NCBI GenBank assembly: GCA_033964015.1
Contig: CM066917.1
Coordinates: 27,125,951-27,189,950 of the forward strand
Direction: 5' to 3'
DNA length: 64,000 nucleotides
DNA from: Scolanthus callimorphus
Taxonomy: Eukaryota > Cnidaria > Anthozoa > Actiniaria > Edwardsiidae
Made by a program: the position numbers and the translations under genes. The notes below the pieces were generated by a model, which was given only the letters and a program-made list of their open reading frames with translations, was not told where the DNA came from and ran no database searches. Below are positions 55,901 to 64,000 of this stretch, piece after piece. How positions within the stretch are numbered: position 1 is the first letter of the stretch; every line of letters starts with the position of its first letter.

Positions 55901-58900
55901 AACACTTGCAGGGTGGGTAGGGACAGCCAAACATTTCCAGGGTGGGTAGGGACAGCCAAACATTTCCAGGGTGGGCAGGGACAACCGAGCATTTCCAGGG
56001 TGGGTAGGGAGAGCAAACATTTCCAGGGTGGGTAGGGACAGCCAAACATTTCCAGGGTGGGTAGGGACAACCAAACATTTCCAGGGTGGGTAGGGACAGC
56101 CAAACATTTCCAGGGTGGGTAGGGACAACCAAACATTTCCAGGGTGGGTAGGGACAGCCAAACATTTCCAGGGTGGGCAGGGACAACCGAGCGTTTCCAG
56201 GGTGGGTAGGGAGAGCCAAACATTTCCAGGGTGGGTAGGGACAGCCAAACATTTCCAGGGTGGGTAGGGACAACCAAACATTTCCAGGGTGGGTAGGACA
56301 GCCAAACATTTCCAGGGTGGGTAGGGACAGCCAAACATTTCCAGGGTGGGTAGGGACAGCCAAACATTTCCAGGGTGGGCAGGGACAACCGAGCATTTCC
56401 AGGGTGGGTAGGGAGAGCCAAACATTTCCAGGGTGGGTAGGGACAGCCAAACATTTCCAGGGTGGGTAGGGACAACCAAACATTTCCAGGGTGGGTAGGG
56501 ACAGCCAAACATTTCCAGGGTGGGTAGGGACAACCAAACATTTCCAGGGTGGGTAGGGACAGCCAAACATTTCCAGGGTGGGCAGGGACAACCGAGCGTT
56601 TCCAGGGTGGGTAGGGAGAGCCAAACATTTCCAGGGTGGGTAGGGACAGCCAAACATTTCCAGGGTGGGTAGGGACAACCAAACATTTCCAGGGTGGGTA
56701 GGGACAGCCAAACATTTCCAGGGTGGGTAGGGACAACCAACATTTCCAGGGTGGGTAGGGACAGCCAAACATTTCCAGGGTGGGCAGGGACAGCCAAACA
56801 TTTCCAGGGTGGTGCCGATGTGTGTATGCTAGTGTTTTATACTTTATATTTCCAGGATGGGTAGGGACAGCCAACATTTGCAGGGTGGGTAGGGACAGCC
56901 AAACATTTCCAGGGTGGGTAGGGACAGCCAAACATTTCCAGGGTGGGTAGGGACAACCGAACATTTCCGGGGTGTGCAGGGACAGCCAAACATTTCCAGG
57001 GTGGGTAGGGACAACCAAACATTTCCAGGGTGTGCAGGGACAACCAAACATTTCCAGGGTGGGTAGGGATAGCCAAACATTTCCAGGGTGGGTAGGGACA
57101 GCCAAACATTTCCAGGGTGGGTAGGGACAACCAAACATTTCCAGGGTGGGTAGGGACAACCAAACATTTCCAGGGTGGGTAGGGATAGCCAAACATTTCC
57201 AGGGTGGGTAGGGACAGCCAAACATTTCCAGGGTGTGCAGGGACAACCAAACATTTCCAGGGTGGGTAGGGATAGCCAAACATTTCCAGGGTGGGTAGGG
57301 ATAGCCAAACATTTCCAGGGTGGGTAGGGACAGCCAAACATTTCCAGGGTGGGCAGGGGGACAGGCAAACATTTCCAGGGTGGTGCCGATGTGTGTATGC
57401 TAGTGTTTTATACTTTATATTTCCAGGGTGGGTAGGGACAGCCAAACATTTCCAGGGTGGGTAGGGACAGCCAAACATTTCCAGGGTGGGTAGGGACAGC
57501 CAAACAATTCTGGGGTGCAGGTAGCTGAAACGTGGATCATCAACAGGGGATGCGGATTATTTAAACTGCCAATTTAATACCTGTCGTCTTAGCTTCGTGA
57601 GCTTTCTTCACTTCGGCCGCCTTGGCTTCGTGTGCTTTCTTCCCTTCTATCTCCCATAATGCGCCAGAAGCAGCTTTCTTGACTTTTGGGTTCTTGCATT
57701 TGCTTAAGGATCTCAGGGTTGACACTGTATTTGAGTCATGGGCGATTCTTTCCCTGCGGTCATATCAACAAGAAAGATGGGTCGTTTTTCAACGAATCCG
57801 CGCGGGCTCAGGCCCGTTGGCCGAGTAAAACAAAATGGCGACCAAGGGTACGAAGTTTTTCGACAAAAATCAGTTCGCTGTTGTGTCTGTTTCGAATTAC
57901 TAGTTCCAAGTCTAAGGACTGGCTTCCCAGGCTACTCATTTCATTTGTGTAGAATTTTACGGTAGAAATGCCGAGAAAAAAATCTCAGAAGTAGTCTACG
58001 TAACACATCAATGAACCATTGTCGTTTTCACCAAACGCAAGATTATCTTCTATCACTTCCGAATGAGGAAAATGATTCTAAATATGGAAGTGTTGACGAA
58101 AAAACGACAATTTCCCACTGATGAAAGCTATTTAACAATTAGACCTCAAGGCCGAATGTGCTATGATGAATAGACCATGAGGCCGAAGGCCGAATGGTCT
58201 ATTGATATCATAGCACATGAGGACGAGAGGTCTAATTGTTTTAGTATAAACCAACTAGTTGGTCGGGTTTGGCAAAGAATTCCATTATTTTATGTTGAAA
58301 AAATCAAGTTTTCTTGCAAAGAAAGGTGGTGGTTTTGCCAGGCACGGTCTATCACTAATAGACCATTAGTAGCTCAGCCAATCAGAATGCAGGATTTGTA
58401 ATAGACTATTACTTGGTTTATACTAAAATCAGATAATACCACATAGGCGGCGGACCCGGGGGGACAGGGGGTGCTCGAGTACCCCCACTTTTCGTCACAT
58501 TTTCATACATTTACTGTATTTTGTGTTTTCACTCTTCCCATACATCCTTACTAATGAGCACCCCCACTTATGGTCCTGCGCCGCCTATGTACCAAACATA
58601 CTTGTTATGAGGATCAAACACCAAGTTCCACAGGGCAAGGCAAGCGTTTTCTTGTTCCTCCTCGCTTGTGGCTTTCTGTAACATTTCTGATAAGATTTGT
58701 ATGGCGTCCTTTCCGACTTGGGCTTTAACCGATCCAATCTGGAAATCACAAAGCAAAAACTGATAAAAAGACCTCTCTGTGACTCTGTCGCGACATTTCC
58801 TTGACAACCAGAAACATATGTTTCTGTTGACAACCGTTTCAAACTTCAAAACGTTATTCAAACCAAACTATAGGCATTCCACGCTTAACTGAATAGCGCA

Positions 58901-60343
58901 GTACTCATGCCGATCGCGGGAACAGTCGAAACATTGTATTTCTAAAGGTACCGGTTATCCTATCGCCCGTGGTGGAGTTTATGAGCGAGTGTGACATCGC
59001 TCCTCACGATAATTCGTTCTTATGCCTCACATGTCCATTGTATTTCTAAAGGTACCGGTTATCCTATCGCCCGTGGTGGAGTTTATGAGCGAGTGTGACA
59101 TCGCTCCTCACGATCATTCGTTCTTATGCCTCACATGTCCATTGTATTTCTAGAGGTACCGGTTATCCTATCGCCCGTGGTGGAGTTTATGAGCGAGTGG
59201 TGACATCGCTCCTCACGATCATTCGTTCTTATGCCTCACATATCCACGAGTTAAAAAGACTCCAGTCAGACTACCCAAGTTTGCTAGTATGGTTATCCTA
59301 TATACATATCAAGAAAGCTGTCGTTTTTATGGCAAATCCGCGCGGGTTGCCTGTGGTGTTCAAAACGTGACTCAGGGCCCTCGGCGGGGGGTAAAAACAA
59401 AATGGCGACCAAGAGAAGGATGATTCTCGAGTATCTGCAAGTTTTGGTCAATTCCTGCTTTTTTCGCTAAGATATGAGGAAAAGTACTTACAGACCTTCC
59501 AAATAAGGTAAGGGGGATTTCCTAATAAGGAAGTTTTGCAAGCTTTGGCGAAATTTTCTTGATATGTTGCCCGTGGCGGAGTTACGATCCACGAGTTACT
59601 GCGATTTTCATAATTCTGCGAATTTCCACTTGACATTTCCGAACGCCAAACTGCGTTTTGGCTCCTGTCCATCAATGGATTTTTTCTAAGTTTCGTTTCC
59701 ATTTTATGGTGGCCACATTTGGGTTTTTGAAGCCTAACTATAGTCCTTGAAATTTCGCTTTAAAAAAAACTTCTCAAAAATGCCTGCGTGAAATGAATGA
59801 GATGTTCGCTCACTTGATTGACGGAAGCCAAACCGCAGTTTGTTGGTTGGCGTAGAGTTAGCAGAATTATGAATATGATCGAAGTAAAAATTAAGGCTCC
59901 AATCCTGCTACCCAAATTTGCTTACCACTTTCTTGTTTTCATCGTTTGTAGCGATTTGAGCCAGACCTTCCGCCAGTTCCGACAGGGAAAATCCGAGGTA
60001 TCTATGGTCACTCGTTTGCAGTGCTTTGTACATTAGATTGTCCAGGAATTGGATGGGAGCTGTTGAGACAGAAAGCCATCTTATAGTAGTGCAAAGCGCG
60101 CCACGGTAACGATTTCTGCATTCTGATTGGTTCTATGAGCGCGCGTGCGCAGGCAATATTTTCCTATCTTGACCGTCACGGTAACCATTTGCGCGCTCTT
60201 TTTATCGAAAAAAATCAAATTTTAGAATTGGAAAAAAATAAATTAGTTAGCGGCTTTAGGTCAGTCCGCCAGGAAAAAATTGTGGCCGAGTGCTGGAAAA
60301 TGTTGACCGAGGCCGGCGGACCTCCCAATGAGCCGCTAAATAA

Positions 60344-60374
<31 letters not shown>

Positions 60375-63143
60375 CTGAGTCGCTATTCAGTCAGAGGCCA
60401 TGAGGGCGAGAGGAATAATTGTTTTAGTCAAATCAAACTAGTAGGTCAATTTGTATTGCCAAAAAAGTGTTTTTGTTCTGGTCATTTGCCATTTTCTGGC
60501 TTTCAAATGCGACACTTTTCGCTACTAGTAGGCTATAACTTATAGCCTACTAGTAGCTCAACCAATCAGAACGCAGCATTAATAATAGACCACTAGTGTG
60601 ATTTGACTAACAATATATATCCACCCCCTTTGCTGGCTGGAAAAAAAGTGGTGCTGAGGCGCTTTTGGGAAATATCACTCAAGGTGACTCATGACAAAAA
60701 GGAGCTGAAAAATGTTTCCAGCAACTTTTAAAACTCATATTTACAAAACACAAACAACAGCAAGGATAAAAGACCAAATCAGCTGTTTACATCTGTGCCA
60801 CCCAATTCAGATCATGTGATGATTCCTTTGGGTGGATATTTTTGTTAGTTCTGCACATACACTCCTGCGGTACAATTTTGTCGCTGCACTTTTCAGGTCA
60901 GTCATACAGCCGATTGCGTTTGAGCGTTTTACCCCAACAGTTCGCACGTTATGTTTGAACGTTTGAAAGTTGCGTTGTGAGACAAAAAAGTCGGACGTTC
61001 CAAGGGCAACCGCCATGTGCATTTTTCACTGACCAATCAGAGAGGACAGAACTCTTTGGTTCGCCATAGAAACGTCTTGTTTCTTCGTAGAAACGCAACT
61101 TCAAACGTTCAAACATAACGTGTAAACTGTTAGGGTAAAACGCTCAAACGCAATCGGCTGTACGAAATCTGCTCTGTTTTTACAATAAGAAAGAAGGGTT
61201 TTAGTCACCATTTTGTTTGTATTTTTTTTTTTTTTAAACTTACATGAGTATATTGATTACGTCGCTAGCCGGGTGCTCATAATATTGTCCAATTTTTCTC
61301 ACTTCACCGAGTGCGCCGCGACCGTGACCGTACCGCGAATACGCGATTTCATTCGGTATCTACAGCAGGCCAGGTTCTGTACCGCCACCGCGACAGTACC
61401 GCGCCGCGTCACGGCACTTTTGACAGTCATACAAAATCTGCTCTATTTCTCACCACATAAACTCAGTGGCATTAAGGCATGGCTCAAAACCATTTGCCTG
61501 AAAAAAGGGATTATTCTTTATAACTCGTGTTCTATTGTATGGATCATCATCAAAATTGGTCAGTACAATAACTTTAACAAGAGCTTATTTTGACATATTT
61601 CGTTACCATGGAAACGGCTATCACGTGACTCGGTGGCGGCCATCTTGGATTTTTATTTAGACCCTCTGAAGATACACAGAAAAAAGTGAAATTGAAAGGT
61701 GAAACACATATTTAGATACAGGACAACTTCCTTCAAATGAAACTAATTGGATATCTTGGAATTTCTCAAGAAAAAAGAAATTATCAGATTTTCGTGCTTT
61801 TGAAATATATGATATTGTGAAAAAATGTCTTTATTAAAACATGATCCACGATATCCAATTAGGTTTACAGAAAGACTAATGATAGAAAGATTATGCTGAA
61901 AAGAAATTTCTATTTTTCATCTTCTCTACATACTTGCACGGGCGCTAAACATTTCATCCAAAATGGCGGATGGTGAGTCACGTGACATCGTTACCATGGC
62001 AACAACAATTAATCGAAATCAGAATTCCAAAACGTGTTTGTCGGCCAAGTTTGAAAGATTTTCGTTGAAAAATAACGAAGTTACAAAAAAGCAGGCCCTC
62101 GTTTAGAGCCATGCCGCATTGAGAAAGAGGTATAAAAAAAATATTGCACCCCCACCATCCCCCTCTCAAAAGTTGAATGGTCGACCCGCTAGTTACCTGC
62201 GTTGGCCATCAGTTGCTTGTTGTCGTTATCATCAACAAGATAAGCGAGACTGAGCAAGGCTTTAGCCGCGAATATCGGTATTGGGTTGTGAATCATGGGC
62301 GCGATGGTGTGTAGTGCTCCACATTTTAGTTCATCACTTCGGGATGCGCTTCGTTTCCCTCCGTTATGACAACAGCCCAAGGCGCGGGAGAGAATCTTAC
62401 CGCGGACAGTGTACTTGTCTAAGTTTGGGTCTTGGTGTTCTGAAAAGGATGACGAACTAGCATAACTAAGAAGTGCTTGCACATATATTTAACAATTAGT
62501 CGCCTCAGGCTCCGTCTCAAGCGACTTTTAAGATTTTGAAAAAAAAATCGGGTTAGGTTTCTCGTAAGAAAGTGCGCGCGCAATCCCCAATGTTTCATGT
62601 CGACGGCGTTGTCAAGTTGTTGTTGTTCAGGGGCGTAGCCAGGGGGGGGGGTTCCAGGGGTTCCGGAACCCCCCCTCTCCCGCAGCGGAACCCCCCTCGC
62701 CTCTGTTCTGGACCGACTTATTACTAAAATTCGGTAAATATTTAATAGACAACAAATAAAAGCTCTAATAAAATGTAGCAAATTTCTTCAAACGCTAGTT
62801 TTTCCCCGAGATCAATATTTTTGGCTGGGTTTCCTGTGGCGAGAACGCAAAAACACGTCCGATCTATGTGGAGTTTTTTATTTTTTGAATTTGGAACCCC
62901 CCCTCTCATAAGTGCTGGCTACGCCCCTGTTGTTAGTTACTTACCAGATAGGGTAACATGTCGGATGTACATCCCTGCATAACCTGAACACACAAACACC
63001 ATCATGCCGGCGAGCGTTGTGCCATCTTTGGAAGCCCGCGCCATCTCTTTGTTAAAATCGTCAGACAGATCGCTGTAGTTAATGGTTACCAACACAAGGG
63101 TGGACAGTAGGTTTTGACCTCTTTCGACGTTGGTCGACAGTTT
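52897..63143 (-). CDS. Armadillo-repeat/TIR-domain protein (5' end outside the window)
   Basis: Visible exons in phase: 62945-63143, 62197-62439, 59926-60059, 58602-58738, 57581-57753, 54555-54809, 53218-53409 and 52897-52937 (last one tentative). About 457 residues are visible. The first five exons encode armadillo-type helices (GALHTIAPMIHNP, AAKALLSLAYLVDDNDNKQL, NACLALWNLVFDPHNK, KKAASGALWEIEGKKA). A basic Lys/Ala linker follows, then a TIR domain: KHIMISYQWDNQELI, YKVWLDMEQMGGSTLEAM, FLMCMSRKYKESVNCRSEAE, IIPLKLESDYKPDGWLG, YIDFSDPSKFDEI. The Glu of the CRSEAEYA helix is the likely counterpart of the NAD-cleaving Glu in SARM1-type TIR domains. Unlike SARM1, no SAM domains lie between ARM and TIR. 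Probable role: cytosolic innate-immune or NADase signalling (inference). No start codon is identified. Confidence 0.85.
53034..53210. mobile_element. MITE ending 5 bp from an ARM-TIR splice donor
   Basis: Left TAGAGCAGAGTTCGTATGAC, right GTCATACGAAATCTGCTCTA. Subterminal TGAAAAGTGCCG / CGGCACTTTTCA. The donor GT of exon 53218-53409 lies at 53216-53217. A diverged partial copy is at about 61308-61446. Confidence 0.8.
53481..54502. mobile_element. 1.02-kb Harbinger-like non-autonomous element
   Basis: Ends GGGGTGGACCATTAGAAATT and AACTTCTAATGGTCCACCCC, with TAA at 53478-53480 and 54503-54505. The core (about 53925-54365) is shared with 43422-44447. It lies in the ARM-TIR intron between the two TIR exons. 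Confidence 0.75.
55190..55324. mobile_element. CAGGGGCGTAGCC MITE (hAT-like), copy 1
   Basis: CAGGGGCGTAGCCAGG on the left and CTAGCTATGCCCCTG on the right. CAGGG...CCCTG ends suggest hAT, but no clear 8-bp duplication is seen here. Confidence 0.65.
55731..57518. repeat. G-rich 29-bp minisatellite (about 61 units)
   Basis: The unit is CCAGGGTGGGTAGGGACAG followed by CCAAACATTT (29 bp), with three G-tracts per unit on the plus strand. Variant units (ACAACCGAGC, GTGTGCAGGG, GGGAGAGCC) recur at about 203 bp (7 x 29) between 55986 and 56594. Two copies of a non-repeat insert with GGTGCCGATGTGTGTATGCT lie at about 56811 and 57382, about 571 bp apart. The array sits in the ARM-TIR intron between the last ARM exon and the first TIR exon. 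Long open frames across it are artefacts of the 87-bp (3 x 29) period. Confidence 0.95.
58132..58427. mobile_element. TAGTATAAACCAACTA repeat, copy 2 (inverted)
   Basis: Reverse-complement counterpart of 30391-30675, in an ARM-TIR intron. Confidence 0.65.
58441..58590. mobile_element. 150-bp MITE ending about 10 bp from an ARM-TIR splice donor
   Basis: ACATAGGCGGCGGACC on the left and CCTGCGCCGCCTATGT on the right. ACC flanks both sides. The donor of exon 58602-58738 is at 58600-58601. Confidence 0.75.
58933..59245. repeat. 104-bp tandem repeat, three units
   Basis: Units start ATTGTATTTCTA(A/G)AGGTACC at 58933, 59037 and 59141 with very few differences (one inserted base in the third). It lies in the ARM-TIR intron between exons 58602-58738 and 59926-60059. 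Confidence 0.9.
59596..59885. repeat. Palindromic repeat, copy 2
   Basis: Inverted halves around GCGATTTTCATAATTCTGCG and GCGTAGAGTTAGCAGAATTA, related to 41441-41795. It ends about 40 bp from the donor of exon 59926-60059. Confidence 0.5.
60345..60610. repeat. Diverged relative of the 30391/58132 repeat
   Basis: Shares the layout: AACAATTATTCCTCGAGCCC, AGGAATAATTGTTTTAGT, CAAACTAGTAGGTCAATTTG, and a closing AGTAGCTCAACCAATCAGAA block. Confidence 0.5.
60900..61162. mobile_element. MITE with CAGCCGATTGCGTTTGAGCG ends
   Basis: Left GTCATACAGCCGATTGCGTT, right CGCTCAAACGCAATCGGCTG. Inner arms GTTATGTTTGAACGTTTGAA and TTCAAACGTTCAAACATAAC also pair. Confidence 0.75.
61308..61446. repeat. Partial copy of the 53034-53210 MITE
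   Basis: Shares the CTACAGCAGGCCAGGTTC / CGCGACAGTACCGCG blocks and the end TTTGACAGTCATACAAAATCTGCTCTA. Confidence 0.6.
62628..62929. mobile_element. CAGGGGCGTAGCC MITE (hAT-like), copy 2, next to a splice donor
   Basis: CAGGGGCGTAGCCAGG on the left and CTGGCTACGCCCCTG on the right. Flanks TTGTTGTT and TTGTTAGT agree at 6 of 8 positions, consistent with an 8-bp hAT duplication. It ends 13 bp from the donor of exon 62945-63143. Confidence 0.75.
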
Positions 63144-64000
63144 CTGGGATCACAAATCATCAAATAATAAATCATTGTTTTTATTGTTTATTTTGTGAAC
63201 TGTTTTCCACTATTTTCTCTATTTCTTGGCTAGAACACGTCGCAAAGCGAGCCATTGTGAAAGACTCAAAACACAACATTAGCACGCATTTGTAACTTCC
63301 TTCAAAATACCACTGAAATTTCTCGGGCTCTGGCCAACAACCAGTACAGACAACTCGTTTCCGCTGAAAGCAGCGCAGGCACTTGCAAACTGCTAGAAGT
63401 GTCCGTAGACTTTTAGCCAATCAGAAAACTAGTACTGCGTACAATGAATAATATATTTGCATATTTGAAACTGAAAAGGGCGCTTTATTGGCTACTATAA
63501 CAAGCGTGGTCTACCATCTGCACAAATATCCCCCACGATAAAAAAATGTCCTTTTGCTGTCCACAGTGGAATTCCTTTTTCTGTGTTCTTTTGGTTCTTT
63601 GCTAAATATAACTAATTTATTCTCACAGTTTCTATTGCGTATTCGTAAAGGTTGTTTTCAAGGCGAAATACACGGAAGAACCATAGCGCGGCAAGGAGTC
63701 TTGCACAGCCCCTCCCAGATAACATTGTCTCGCTACGACTCTTTTGTTGGTGAAAATTCATTCTGTAGCTTGGGCATGCGCAACAGATTCTTATTATACA
63801 CTGGCAGTGTATAATAAGACTTGCCTGGAGCAATTGTTTATATTTTATTCCACATTTTACATTTTTTATCATATTTGCTGTGCCTGAACTAGTTTTACGA
63901 TTCTTCCACAAAATTCCTTTGCAAGTCGGTAAATAAAAATGAAGTGTATAATAGAAGTCTCCAGACGAAACGTTTTCATGGCAATCCAGAAAAACAAAGA
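63144..64000. other. Upstream intron or flank of ARM-TIR; no further exon identified
   Basis: A 40-bp hairpin with TTCTTATTATACACTG arms lies at 63783-63822. No minus-strand exon with ARM features is visible, so earlier exons probably lie beyond the window. Confidence 0.4.

Noticed and set aside
55675..57372. 565-codon minus-strand frame and overlapping long frames
   Set aside because: Translation of the 29-bp minisatellite in three frames. Proline/histidine-rich periodic product with no independent support.

Overview
The window looks like nuclear DNA from a marine invertebrate, most likely a cnidarian (anthozoan or coral). That is inference from gene content and architecture, not a species identification. 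Genes are sparse and intron-rich with GT-AG splice sites, and the space between exons is filled with short inverted-repeat transposons (MITEs), homopolymer G/C runs and tandem repeats. I assembled the genes by hand from splice signals, reading-phase continuity and protein family motifs.

Layout, left to right. (1) 1-289 (-): N-terminal exon of a UBE2Q-family ubiquitin-conjugating enzyme, running off the left edge. (2) 7213-26786 (-): a complete seven-exon naked cuticle (NKD) gene, a Dishevelled-binding Wnt antagonist. It encodes about 455 residues, with an N-terminal MG start, a 27-bp micro-exon carrying the REGPEGD motif, a single EF-hand and the family's histidine-rich tail. (3) Inside an NKD intron, 17931-20986 (+): a 5'-truncated, frameshifted non-LTR retrotransposon with a C-terminal CCHC/RPD-type endonuclease, sitting inside a (TAA)n microsatellite as the silkworm Dong element (R4 clade) does. 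(4) 26787-46268: about 19 kb with no gene I can support, made largely of dispersed repeats and hairpin MITEs. (5) 46269-49345 (-): a three-exon GPP34 (Golgi phosphoprotein 3 type) protein. (6) 52897-63143 (-), probably continuing beyond the right edge: an armadillo-repeat/TIR protein in eight visible exons. One of its introns holds a 1.8-kb G-rich 29-bp minisatellite.

The host genes are all on the minus strand and show no operon-like relationship. NKD belongs to Wnt signalling, GPP34 to Golgi trafficking, ARM-TIR to probable innate immune or NAD-cleavage signalling, and UBE2Q to ubiquitin transfer.

The most unusual structures are in the mobile fraction. An element at 3475-4903 has 34-bp perfect terminal inverted repeats, and inside each end lie exactly eight palindromic boxes (core CGTTTAAACG) at a strict 21-bp period. 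The ARM-TIR gene has repeat-element ends within about 5-15 bp of four of its seven visible 5' splice sites. Two non-autonomous elements share an internal core but have unrelated termini, and one of the cores is interrupted by a third element, so the pair gives a filled-site/empty-site comparison.
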